Shown piece by piece: positions 55,373-64,000 of a stretch of DNA of 64,000 nt. The position numbers were made by a program, and so were the translations under genes. Numbering within the stretch: position 1 is the first letter of the stretch; each line of letters starts with the position of its first letter. This DNA is from Cellvibrio sp. PSBB006 (GTDB taxonomy: Bacteria > Pseudomonadota > Gammaproteobacteria > Pseudomonadales > Cellvibrionaceae). Under the pieces are notes generated by a model. The model had not been told where the DNA came from, did not search any database, and was given only the letters and a program-made list of their open reading frames with translations. The DNA is taken from positions 3,470,001-3,534,000 of the forward strand of contig NZ_CP021382.1 of assembly GCF_002162135.1 (NCBI RefSeq), written 5' to 3'.

Positions 55373-57781
55373 TTAGCGCAAATTTTTTTCCGGTGTCTTC
55401 ATCAGTCCGGTTTTTTCAAAGGTGGTATAGAGACTGTCCAGCGTGATGGGTTTGGATAGGTAGTGATTCATACCCGAGGCAAAAACTGCTTCGCGATGTT
55501 CCTGTAGCGCATGGGCGGTGAGTGCCACAATGGGCGTGGCAGGCATATTGTGGCTGCGCTCATACTCGCGAATACTGCGCGTGGCTTCAAAGCCATCCAT
55601 CTCCGGCATCTCACAATCCATCAGAATTAAATCATAAGGTGTTGCGGTTTCGCGTACGGCATTAAACGCGGCAACACCGTTTTCCACCAGCTCCGGTTCA
55701 ATATGCAGTTTGCCGAGTAACCCTTTGATGACCATACGGTTCACGGCATTGTCTTCGGCGACCAATACCCGCAGATGGGAGAATAATTGATAATTCTGCG
55801 CCGCCTGTTTTTGGGGCGAAACCGGTGCGATAGCAACGCCGAGTATGGCGGCGAGTTCGAGTTTGATGGTCCTCGCGCACACCGGTTTGCGCAATACATT
55901 GCGAATTTTGAGTTGTTGGTCGTGGTATTGCGGCACATCAACATTGCTGAGCAACACAATGGGTGTGTCTTTCAATACCGGGTCCTGACGCATCAACGCA
56001 ACCATGGCAAAGCTGGTTTCACCGGGATGATAATCGATAATCACAAAGTCAAACGCTTCGTGTCGCCAGGCAGCCTCCTGCAGGATGGACAGTGCATTCT
56101 CGCTCGAACGGGCCTCCTGCAAAATCACGCCCCAACTGTCGCCGTGTTTGGTAAGAAATTGACGTTGCTTGGTGCTGCCATCGACCAATAATAACTTTCT
56201 GTTGTGCAGCAGATTATCGATAGCGGGGTCGTGATGCGGCGCCAGTGATTTAATATCCGCTGGTAAAAAACGCGCCGTAAACCAAAAGGTGGAGCCCTGA
56301 CCTTTGATGCTGTCAACGCCGATGTGTCCGCCCATTAATTCCGCCAGGCTTTTGCAAATCGCAAGACCCAAACCGGTGCCGCCGTATTTGCGTGTGGTCG
56401 AAGTATCGGCCTGGTTAAAGGAATCGAACAGCATGGAATAAGCGGTGGGATCAATACCGATACCGCTGTCCTGCACCGCAAAATAAAGTAAGGGTTGCTC
56501 CGGTGTACTTTCCGGCGCGAGTTTGACATCAAGCGAAATAAATCCTTCGCTGGTAAATTTAAACGCGTTGCCGAGTAAATTGATGATGACCTGACGCAGG
56601 CGAGTCGGATCGCCTTTTAATAACAAGGGCGTGCCGGGATCGACACCCCCGAGTAACTCAATGCGCCGCTTATTGGCCGTTGCACCAAACAGTTGAATGC
56701 AATCTTCAATCAAATCCTCCAGATCAAAGATGGCCACCTCTAATTGCATCTTGCCCGCTTCAATTTTGGAGTAATCGAGGATGTCGTTGATGATCTCCAA
56801 TAACGTTTCACCGGAGCGGTGAATCACGTCGACATAATGTTTTTGCGCGTCGTTCAAGGGTGTATCGCGCAGCATTTCGAGCATCCCGATCACGCCATTC
56901 ATCGGGGTGCGGATTTCGTGACTCATGGTGGCGAGGAATTGGCTCTTCGCGCGGCTCGCATCTTCGGCGGCATTTTTCAGGCGACGGGTTTCGAGTTTTT
57001 CTGCTTTCTCTGAGAGCAAGGCCAATTCAATGGCGTGGCGCTGCTCAATATCTTCCAACAAGGTTTCGCGCATGTGGTTGATGGCGTTAACGACATTGTC
57101 CAACTCGTCTTCATGCTGATCTACCTTCATGCGCTTGAGACGCAAGGGTGTGGTGAGATTGTCGAGGTTCAATTGCCGCGCATATTGCGCAATGGTGTCC
57201 ATGTGGCGCGTCAGTAATGTGTGTACCAGCCACAGAATAAACAGGGAAACCAGCAGGGTTTTGGCGCCTTGCACCCCGGCAATAAACAGTGCCCGCTCCC
57301 ACAGTTTGTCGTAGATGCTCGACAGGCTGGCGGTAATGATCAGCGTGCCCAGTTGTTGCTGGGGTGTGCTGGCATCTTCGTAAGTGAGAGGATAGCTTTT
57401 GACGAGAAATTGATTGGGTTTGTTGTCGATGTCTTCCTGGCTGTAGCGCTGGGTGCTGGCCACCAAGGTCTGTTCCGTATTATTCCAGTCGTGCCAGATG
57501 ACACTCACCTGCACCACATCCTGCACATCCAGCACGCTGTTGATCTGGATGTTTAATTGTTCCTGGTCAAAACCCCACAAGCTTTTGGTGATGCTGGCGA
57601 GGGTGCTGATGCGCACCTGGTCGAGGCGTTTTTCCAATGAGGAGATGTCGTCGTGAAAGCTGCTGTACAGCTGCAACAAAATCGTAATCAACGTGATCAG
57701 CGAGCTGCTGAGAATGATCAGCCCTAGCAGGCGGGTCGCGATAGGATTCTCGCGGGCGTAGCGACTTATGGTTGGCAGCAT
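55373..57781 (-). CDS. Hybrid sensor histidine kinase
   Basis: An 802-residue BarA-like kinase. TM1 (about 14-38) and TM2 (about 165-190) flank a periplasmic domain; HAMP, a coiled coil and HisKA with FLATMSHEIRTPMNG follow, then the ATPase (INLLGNAFKFT, YGGTGLGLAI). Two receivers end the protein. The first looks weakened (LLLVDGSTKQRQ lacks the second acidic residue of the pocket); the second is intact (VAEDNAVN, LMDCEMPEMDG, LSKPI). An Hpt domain is missing, so phosphate must pass to a separate protein. Signal unknown. Confidence 0.88.
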   Translation of the reverse strand: MLPTISRYARENPIATRLLGLIILSSSLITLITILLQLYSSFHDDISSLEKRLDQVRISTLASITKSLWGFDQEQLNIQINSVLDVQDVVQVSVIWHDWNNTEQTLVASTQRYSQEDIDNKPNQFLVKSYPLTYEDASTPQQQLGTLIITASLSSIYDKLWERALFIAGVQGAKTLLVSLFILWLVHTLLTRHMDTIAQYARQLNLDNLTTPLRLKRMKVDQHEDELDNVVNAINHMRETLLEDIEQRHAIELALLSEKAEKLETRRLKNAAEDASRAKSQFLATMSHEIRTPMNGVIGMLEMLRDTPLNDAQKHYVDVIHRSGETLLEIINDILDYSKIEAGKMQLEVAIFDLEDLIEDCIQLFGATANKRRIELLGGVDPGTPLLLKGDPTRLRQVIINLLGNAFKFTSEGFISLDVKLAPESTPEQPLLYFAVQDSGIGIDPTAYSMLFDSFNQADTSTTRKYGGTGLGLAICKSLAELMGGHIGVDSIKGQGSTFWFTARFLPADIKSLAPHHDPAIDNLLHNRKLLLVDGSTKQRQFLTKHGDSWGVILQEARSSENALSILQEAAWRHEAFDFVIIDYHPGETSFAMVALMRQDPVLKDTPIVLLSNVDVPQYHDQQLKIRNVLRKPVCARTIKLELAAILGVAIAPVSPQKQAAQNYQLFSHLRVLVAEDNAVNRMVIKGLLGKLHIEPELVENGVAAFNAVRETATPYDLILMDCEMPEMDGFEATRSIREYERSHNMPATPIVALTAHALQEHREAVFASGMNHYLSKPITLDSLYTTFEKTGLMKTPEKNLR

Positions 57782-57883
57782 CGACGTGTGATGTTTTATC
57801 CAGCATTCCGGGGAAATATCTTGTGCAGGCCGTCGCACATTGATTCAAGTGTAGCAGTTGTCTCTGCAAATGCTGGCAGAGTA

Positions 57884-58774
57884 TCAGTGTGCATCGGCGG
57901 CGGCATCCGGTAAACCGAGTAACGCGCTGTAGCCCTGTTGGTAACCGGGATAGAGCAACCGATAACCGCTGTTCAACAGGCGCTGGTTGGCGCAGCGTTT
58001 ATTGCCCCGTTCGCTGTCGATCCGGTCCGGGGCAAAGACGGCGCGATCTACCTTTAACTGCATCGCCAGCCAGTTGACGACTTCCGCCATAGGGGCCGGT
58101 GTGCTGTCGGTCGCGAGATACAGGGATTCCCACTCATCACCTCGGCAGGCCTTGTCGATCAGGTGTGCCAACACGCCGGCACAATCATAGGCGTGAATGC
58201 GATTGGTGAAGGCGGCGGATAATACCGCCCGACCTTGACGGACTTGTTCAATCAGGCGGGTTCGGCCGGGGCCATAGATGCCGCTGAAGCGCACAATGCA
58301 GTGGGGAAATCCGCCCTCGCGAATGATTGCCTCCGCTTCCAACAGGCGCTGACCGTTGAAACTCTCAGGTTCGGTGGGCGAGGTTTCGTCCACCCAGCTG
58401 CCATCCTGTTGGCCGTAAACACCGGTGCTGGAGACGAGCAATAGCAATGTGGGTGATTGCTGTTGCGCTTTAAGCGCGCTTACCAACTGCATGCAGGTAT
58501 CCACATAAGCGCGACGATAACCGGCGTCGCTGCGTTCATCGGGTGTCATGGTGATGACGATGATATCGGCTGGCTCAGCCAACAATTGATGCAGCGCCTC
58601 CGGCTTGCTGAGGTCACTCTGCCGATAGGTCAGTGATGGCGTATCGGCAGGCGGTGAACGCCGCACGCCGACAACGCGGTATCGATCTTCCGGCAATCTT
58701 TCAGCGAGCCGTTGGCCCAGGTCACCACAACCGAGGATCAACACCGACGCTGGTAATAGTTTTTCGCTATTCAC
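57884..58774 (-). CDS. NAD(P)-dependent epimerase-like SDR (YeeZ type)
   Basis: A 296-residue extended short-chain dehydrogenase-like protein. N-terminal nucleotide motif ILGCGDLGQRLAERL, then SSTGVYGQQDGSWVDE and the RFSGIYGPGRTRL region resemble E. coli YeeZ. The usual Y-x3-K pair is not apparent, so catalysis is uncertain. It is divergent from oxyR. Confidence 0.82.
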   Translation of the reverse strand: MNSEKLLPASVLILGCGDLGQRLAERLPEDRYRVVGVRRSPPADTPSLTYRQSDLSKPEALHQLLAEPADIIVITMTPDERSDAGYRRAYVDTCMQLVSALKAQQQSPTLLLLVSSTGVYGQQDGSWVDETSPTEPESFNGQRLLEAEAIIREGGFPHCIVRFSGIYGPGRTRLIEQVRQGRAVLSAAFTNRIHAYDCAGVLAHLIDKACRGDEWESLYLATDSTPAPMAEVVNWLAMQLKVDRAVFAPDRIDSERGNKRCANQRLLNSGYRLLYPGYQQGYSALLGLPDAAADAH

Positions 58775-58864
58775 CTTTGCTTAACTCCGTATAACAGGGC
58801 ACACTTGCCCACTATAACAGGCCCGCGGGCGCATTCGTCCCGCACCATCAGAAGGCATTGCATC

Positions 58865-59791
58865 ATGACACTCACCGAGTTGCGCTACATCGTTACGCTG
58901 GCGCAGGAACAACATTTCGGGCGAGCAGCCGATCGCTGTTTTGTCAGCCAGCCCACCCTGAGTATTGCGGTTAAAAAACTTGAAGATGAGCTGGGTGTAG
59001 CCCTGTTTGAGCGCACCAAGTCCCGCGTGCAGGCGACGCCCCTGGGAGAGCAGATTGTGGCCCAGGCCAATCTCGTGCTGGAGCAGACCGCAGCCATCAA
59101 GGATATTGCGGATGCCGGTAAAGACCAACTCAGCAGTCCCCTGGCGGTGGGTGCGATCTTTACTATCGGGCCATACCTGTTGCCGTTGTTTATCCCCCAT
59201 TTACAGAAGCTGGCCAGCAAAATGCCCCTATATGTGGAGGAAGGCTATACGGCTACGCTACGCAAGAAACTGCGCAATGGCGAGTTGGATGTCATCATCG
59301 TGGCCTTGCCGTTTACTGAGCCGGATGTGGTAACCCAGGCGTTGTTCGATGAACCTTTCGTTGTGCTTATGCCGCACGACCATCCCCTGGCGGCCAAGAC
59401 CGCTATCAATCCCCGCGATCTGGATGACCAGAATATGCTGTTGTTGGGCGAAGGCCATTGCTTTCGCGATCAGGTACTGGCGACTTGCCCCAATCTGCAA
59501 CCCTCGTTGGAAGACAACTCGGGACGTATCCGTACCGCCGCGGAGGGCAGCTCATTGGAAACCCTGCGCCATATGGTGGCCTCCGGCCTGGGGATTACCA
59601 TCCTGCCCGCCTCAGCAGCATCTACTTCGCTTTATACGCCCCATGTACTGGTAACCCGGCCGTTTACCGAGCCCGCACCCAGTCGTACCGTCGCCCTTGC
59701 CTGGCGCGCCAGCTTCCCCCGTCACAAAGCCATCGATGCCTTGCGCAAAGCCATCAGCGACTCCCGTCAGGAGCATGATGGTCAGCAGTAA
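58865..59791 (+). CDS. oxyR: Peroxide-sensing regulator OxyR
   Basis: A 308-residue LysR-type regulator of hydrogen peroxide defence. Start MTLTELRYIVTLAQEQHFGR is diagnostic. The redox cysteines fall at Cys199 (GEGHCFRDQ) and Cys208 (ATCPNL), the same numbers as in E. coli. Its last 14 bases overlap recG, as oxyR-recG pairs do in pseudomonads. Confidence 0.96.
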   Translation: MTLTELRYIVTLAQEQHFGRAADRCFVSQPTLSIAVKKLEDELGVALFERTKSRVQATPLGEQIVAQANLVLEQTAAIKDIADAGKDQLSSPLAVGAIFTIGPYLLPLFIPHLQKLASKMPLYVEEGYTATLRKKLRNGELDVIIVALPFTEPDVVTQALFDEPFVVLMPHDHPLAAKTAINPRDLDDQNMLLLGEGHCFRDQVLATCPNLQPSLEDNSGRIRTAAEGSSLETLRHMVASGLGITILPASAASTSLYTPHVLVTRPFTEPAPSRTVALAWRASFPRHKAIDALRKAISDSRQEHDGQQ

Positions 59792-61886
59792 TGAAGCCAT
59801 GGCAGCCCCGCCGGATCTGGATCGCCTGGCGGTTACCTCGCTCAAAGGTGTCGGGGCGACGCTGGCGGCAAAATTGGCGAAGATTGGCATCTTTTCCCTG
59901 CAAGATCTGTTATTTCACCTGCCTTTGCGTTACATGGACCGCACCCGGGTTACGCCCATTGGGGCCTTGCAACCCAACCTGAATGCCGTGATTGAAGGCG
60001 AAGTGCGTGCCTGTGATGTGGTCATGGGTCGGCGGCGCAGCCTGGTGTGTCGCGTACAGGATGGTACCGGCACTGTCTCCCTGCGCTTCTATCATTTCTC
60101 CAATGCGCAGAAGCAACGTCTGATTGCCGGGACGCGTCTGCGAATCTTTGGTGAAACCCGACGCGGTGCAGCTGGCCTTGAAATCTATCATCCGGAATAT
60201 GACCTGCTTGACGACGCCAAGCCCTTGCCTCTGCAACAGCACCTGACGCCGGTTTACCCGGCCACTGAAGGACTGACCCAGCCGCGCCTGCGTAGCCTCG
60301 CGGTTCAGGCGTTAACCTGGCTGAATACCCACGCGTTGAAAGAACTCTTACCCGATACGCTGCGGCGCCAATTGGGGCAGATTCCCCTGGCAGATGCGCT
60401 GCGTTTCCTGCATCAGCCGCCACAGGATGTGGATATTCGGCAATTGCAGGAAGGCGAGCATCCCTACCAGCAGCGGCTGGCGTTTGAAGAGTTGCTGGCC
60501 CATCACCTGAGCTTATTGCTCTTGCGGCGCCAGGCCCAGGCCGATGGTGCCCAGGCGCTGCACCCGAGCCTTGAAATGCAAGACGTATTTCGAAGTAACC
60601 TGGGCTTCCAGCTTACCGCCGCCCAGGAACGGGTTGTCGAGGAAATTGCAGCGGACATGGCCAAGCCCCTGCCTATGTTGCGGCTGGTACAGGGGGATGT
60701 GGGGTCGGGCAAAACTGTCGTCGCCGCGCTGGCGGCGCTGATTGCGGTGGCCAGTGGCAAGCAGGCTGCCATCATGGCACCCACGGAAATCCTCGCAGAA
60801 CAGCACCGCCTGAACTTTGGTCGCTGGCTGGCGCCGTTGGGCATTCAGCTGGGCTGGTTGACCGGGCGGCTCAAAGCCAGCGAACGGCGCGAGCAACTTG
60901 AGGCTATTCGTGAAGGAAAGGCGCGGGTTATTGTCGGCACCCACGCCCTGTTTCAGGAGGGGGTGGATTTCGCGCATCTCGGTCTGATTATCATCGACGA
61001 ACAGCATCGATTCGGCGTGCATCAGCGGCTATCTTTACGGGAAAAAGGTACAACTGGCCGTTTCCGCCCCCATCAATTGATCATGACCGCCACGCCCATC
61101 CCGCGTACCCTGGCGATGAGTGCCTATGCCGATCTGGATTGCTCGGTGATTGACGAATTGCCTCCCGGTCGCACGCCGGTGTCGACCGTGGTCATCAGTG
61201 ACCAGCGACGCGAAGACGTCATTGAGCGGGTGCGTCTCGCCTGCGAGCAGGGGCGCCAGGCCTACTGGGTATGTACGCTTATTGAAGAATCAGAAACCCT
61301 CGCCGCCCAAGCGGCTCAGGTAACAGCGGAGAGCCTGGCAGAATCCCTACCCCATCTGCGCATTGCCTTGATCCATGGCCGCTTGAAGCCAGCGGAAAAA
61401 GAACAGGTAATGACTGCATTCAAAGCGGGCGAGGTAGATTTGCTGGTGGCCACCACCGTGATCGAGGTAGGGGTGGATGTGCCCAATGCCAGCCTGATGA
61501 TTATCGAGAACCCGGAGCGCCTGGGTTTGGCCCAGCTCCATCAACTGCGTGGTCGTGTGGGGCGCGGTGCTACGGCGAGTCATTGCGTCCTGCTGTATGG
61601 TTCGCCCTTGTCCCACCACAGCCGTGAACGCTTGCGCGTCATGCGTGAAACTAACGATGGTTTTGTGATTGCGGAGGAAGACCTGCATCTGCGTGGCGCT
61701 GGCGAGGTGTTGGGTACCCGCCAGACCGGTGAGATGCAGTTCAAGATTGCCGATCTTCAGCGAGACGCGCACTTATTGCCCGCCGTGAAAGAGGCCGCCC
61801 GGGTGATGATGGAAGAATATCCGGAACTGTGTCACGAAATCGTGCAGCGCTGGCTGGGCAACAATCACGAATACCTTCATGTTTAA
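59778..61886 (+). CDS. recG: ATP-dependent DNA helicase RecG
   Basis: A 702-residue fork-reversal helicase. N-terminal wedge/OB domain (about 1-260), Walker A GDVGSGKTVVA, DEQH box IIIDEQHRFGVHQR, motif III TATPIPRTLAM and motif VI QLHQLRGRVGRG. I chose ATG 59778, 4 bases after AGGAG and inside the oxyR tail; ATG 59775 is out of frame. A frame start at 59697 would lie deep in oxyR. Confidence 0.94.
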   Translation: MVSSNEAMAAPPDLDRLAVTSLKGVGATLAAKLAKIGIFSLQDLLFHLPLRYMDRTRVTPIGALQPNLNAVIEGEVRACDVVMGRRRSLVCRVQDGTGTVSLRFYHFSNAQKQRLIAGTRLRIFGETRRGAAGLEIYHPEYDLLDDAKPLPLQQHLTPVYPATEGLTQPRLRSLAVQALTWLNTHALKELLPDTLRRQLGQIPLADALRFLHQPPQDVDIRQLQEGEHPYQQRLAFEELLAHHLSLLLLRRQAQADGAQALHPSLEMQDVFRSNLGFQLTAAQERVVEEIAADMAKPLPMLRLVQGDVGSGKTVVAALAALIAVASGKQAAIMAPTEILAEQHRLNFGRWLAPLGIQLGWLTGRLKASERREQLEAIREGKARVIVGTHALFQEGVDFAHLGLIIIDEQHRFGVHQRLSLREKGTTGRFRPHQLIMTATPIPRTLAMSAYADLDCSVIDELPPGRTPVSTVVISDQRREDVIERVRLACEQGRQAYWVCTLIEESETLAAQAAQVTAESLAESLPHLRIALIHGRLKPAEKEQVMTAFKAGEVDLLVATTVIEVGVDVPNASLMIIENPERLGLAQLHQLRGRVGRGATASHCVLLYGSPLSHHSRERLRVMRETNDGFVIAEEDLHLRGAGEVLGTRQTGEMQFKIADLQRDAHLLPAVKEAARVMMEEYPELCHEIVQRWLGNNHEYLHV

Positions 61887-62094
61887 TAAAGCTGACCTAT
61901 GCTTTCAGCTCTGTGTCTGTGAAAAATCGCACAGCATGAAACTTGTTTTGCTGGATCAAGCGCCATCTTATGTGATGCATTGGGCTAAACTGAATAAACC
62001 CGGTGTCCGAATGCTTTGGACACAGCCTGGCGCACTTTGAGCTGGCCAATCAACCGTTTGTACAATAAAGCCGATATCAAAGAAGGAGTAGGCC

Positions 62095-63495
62095 GTGACA
62101 GTTCCGACGAGTGTTCAATCATTGTTGAATGATCAGAATATTCACTACGATATCGCCGCTACCCCCGTCGATGCGAACAATAACCGCCTGTGGCACGACC
62201 AGCACCTGCGCAATATGGGGGCTGCCAAGTCCGTCATCCTGCAGGATGCCAAAGGGCGTATCCAGGTGATCATTGCGGCGAACAGCCTGCTCGATCTCAA
62301 GGCGGTCAATCGCCATATGAGTCGCGAGCTGCACGCCACCAGCCCCGAGGAGCTTGCCAAGTTCTGCCAGACCCATGCGGTGCAATCAGTACCGGCGCTG
62401 CCCAAGCTGGCGGGTTTGCTGACGTTAGTGGATAAAAGCCTGCTGGATCGCGACGAGATACTGCTGGATTCCGGTAATGAAGAACAGCTGCTGCATCTGA
62501 ACCGCGCGGCCTTTCAGCATGTGCTGGAAGACGCGATTATCTGTGATATCGCGGTTCCCCTGGCGCCGCTGGAAGCGGAAAATCTCAGTGCCAGTGATAC
62601 CGACCTGATCCTCGGCGCGGTGCGCAATTTCACCCAATTGCGGATCAAGCAACGCCTTGAGGAAACCCTCGAATTGCCGCCGTTATCGGACACCGCCCAG
62701 CGCATTATCCAGCTGAGGGTTAATCCCAATGCGGATATCAGCGACTTGGCGCAGATTGTGGAAACTGACCCCAGCCTCGCCGCCCAGGTTGTCAGTTGGG
62801 CGGCCTCGCCCTACTACTCGGCGCCGGGCAAGATCAAATCTATCCACGATGCCATCGTACGGGTGCTCGGCTTTGATATGGTGCTCAACCTGGCCTTGGG
62901 CCTGGCACTTGGCCGCAGCCTGCACATTCCTAAAGACGGCCCCCACGGTTCGCTGCCGTACTGGCAACAATCGGTCTATATGGCGGCCACCATCGAAGGG
63001 CTGGTGACTGCTATTCCTCGCGATCATCGCCCCAGTTTCGGGATGGCTTATCTGTGCGGGCTATTGCACAACTTCGGCTTCCTGATTCTGGCAGAGGTGT
63101 TTCCACCCCATTTCCGCGCCTATTGCGAGATGGCGGATGCCAATCCACACACCACCCATCAAGCCATTGAGCGACACCTGATCGGCGTCACCCGTGAGCA
63201 GATCGCCAGCGCCTTGATGTCGCTGTGGTCGATGCCGGAGGAAGTTGTCGTCGCCCTGCGTCACCAGAGTAACCCCGATTATAGCGGCGAATATCATGAA
63301 TATCCCAAACTGATCTTCGTCGCCCAGCGTTTGCTGTACCAGCACAACATTGGCCGCGGTCCCAAGCTTGAGATTCCCGAACAAATCTTTGAAGAGTTAC
63401 ACCTGGACCCTGAAAAAGCACGCACCACCGTCACCAACATCATCGAGTCCGAAGACGAGTTGAAACATATTGCTTTACAGCTCACCCCGCACTGA
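62095..63495 (+). CDS. YbaK-like/HDOD fusion protein
   Basis: A 466-residue protein that joins an N-terminal YbaK/ProX-like tRNA-deacylase-type domain (about 1-150: AAKSVILQDAKGRIQVIIAA) to an HDOD domain (about 195-400: LPPLSDTAQRIIQLR, then LCGLLHNFGFLIL). HDOD proteins lack phosphohydrolase residues; here the HD pair reads HN. They act as signalling scaffolds. The start is GTG after AAGGAG. The function of the fusion is unknown. Confidence 0.85.
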   Translation: MTVPTSVQSLLNDQNIHYDIAATPVDANNNRLWHDQHLRNMGAAKSVILQDAKGRIQVIIAANSLLDLKAVNRHMSRELHATSPEELAKFCQTHAVQSVPALPKLAGLLTLVDKSLLDRDEILLDSGNEEQLLHLNRAAFQHVLEDAIICDIAVPLAPLEAENLSASDTDLILGAVRNFTQLRIKQRLEETLELPPLSDTAQRIIQLRVNPNADISDLAQIVETDPSLAAQVVSWAASPYYSAPGKIKSIHDAIVRVLGFDMVLNLALGLALGRSLHIPKDGPHGSLPYWQQSVYMAATIEGLVTAIPRDHRPSFGMAYLCGLLHNFGFLILAEVFPPHFRAYCEMADANPHTTHQAIERHLIGVTREQIASALMSLWSMPEEVVVALRHQSNPDYSGEYHEYPKLIFVAQRLLYQHNIGRGPKLEIPEQIFEELHLDPEKARTTVTNIIESEDELKHIALQLTPH

Positions 63496-63649
63496 CCGAC
63501 GTCGCTAAAACCCTCCTCCCGGTCAGGGAGGCGTCAGTGCGGGATGAGACAAAACCCTTTCATCGACTATGACCCGCAGCCCGCTTGCGGGTAAACTCTC
63601 ACCACCTCGCTGTGTGAGAGCAGCGTTATGCCATCGATGAGAAATTCCT

Positions 63650-64000
63650 ATGTCTGAACATGAAAATGCCGCCCTTGCTGCGGCCAAGATCCTTGTTGCG
63701 CGTCGCCTGACTGGAGAGCCGGGGCCGCGCCTGCCTGAACCCTGCCGGCCAAAGGATATCGAGGCAGCCCTGGCAATTCAGGAGGCGGTAACCGATCTTT
63801 GGTGCGAAAGCCAGGACGACTCCGTCGGTGCCTGGAAGTGTTTGCAACCCCCACCCGACAAGCTGGTGGTAGGCCCCATCTATACCTCAACCATCAACAG
63901 CATTCCGCCGGTCGCGATCTGGCCCAAGGGCGATCGGGCGCGCATCGAACCGGAACTGGCCTTCTTCTTCGGTAAAGACCTGCCGCCGCGCGCCGAACCC
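63650..64000 (+). CDS. FAH/MhpD-type hydratase family protein, 5' part
   Basis: The first 117 codons of a gene running off the window. MSEHENAALAAAKILVARRL and the IEPELAFFFGKDLP region fit the 2-keto-4-pentenoate hydratase / fumarylacetoacetate hydrolase superfamily, with the Glu-x-Glu metal ligands (RIEPELAF). Typically in catabolism of aromatic compounds or 2-oxo acids; the exact reaction cannot be assigned from half the protein. Confidence 0.75.
   Translation, partial: MSEHENAALAAAKILVARRLTGEPGPRLPEPCRPKDIEAALAIQEAVTDLWCESQDDSVGAWKCLQPPPDKLVVGPIYTSTINSIPPVAIWPKGDRARIEPELAFFFGKDLPPRAEP

Overview
The window looks like chromosome of a Cellvibrio-type gammaproteobacterium (Cellvibrionaceae, related to Pseudomonas). 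Two things point there. Core genes follow an order I know from Pseudomonas aeruginosa (rpmB-rpmG, radC, coaBC, algC, argB, pyrE/crc, rph, yicC, gmk, rpoZ, spoT, ridA, oxyR, recG, trxA-rho). There are also secreted polysaccharide-degrading enzymes with polyserine linkers. The genus is an inference. I saw no tRNA, rRNA, CRISPR, insertion sequence or prophage.

Region 1 (1-16.8 kb) is accessory. It opens with an edge-truncated unknown gene carrying an in-frame amber codon. Next come an aldo/keto reductase with a divergent LysR regulator, a radical SAM protein under a near-perfect LexA box, and a LemA/TPM/TPM envelope operon. A membrane-bound AraC regulator lies beside two tandem GH16 glucanases of the circularly permuted Fibrobacter lichenase type; one has a GlyGly-CTERM-like tail, the other a CBM6. 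Two hydrolases, an S9 peptidase and an azoreductase/HxlR pair complete the block.

Region 2 (17.3-31.3 kb) is rich in signalling and transport: two tandem PepSY proteins with an OmpR/QseC-type two-component system, an ATM1-type ABC exporter, a three-gene CheA-like kinase/CheY/CheX module, a YbdG-type channel, a Bcr/CflA exporter, a large PAS-GGDEF-EAL protein, and a guanidinium exporter preceded by a guanidine-II (mini-ykkC) riboswitch lying directly against the rpmG terminator.

Region 3 (31.4-64 kb) is mostly housekeeping: ribosomal proteins L28/L33, RadC, CoaBC, a long membrane-anchored AlgC, ArgB, SlmA, PyrE, Crc, RNase PH, YicC, MtfA-like peptidase, Gmk, RpoZ, SpoT, RidA, dihydrolipoyl dehydrogenase, MscL, an entericidin-like lipoprotein, UbiD, Rho with a long leader, thioredoxin, a hybrid kinase, OxyR, RecG, a YbaK-HDOD fusion and the start of a hydratase-family gene. 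dut, expected between coaBC and algC, is absent. The most interesting items are the kinase-CheY-CheX module, the permuted glucanases, the LexA-controlled radical SAM gene, the compact guanidine-II switch, and a nested palindrome between ridA and lpdA.
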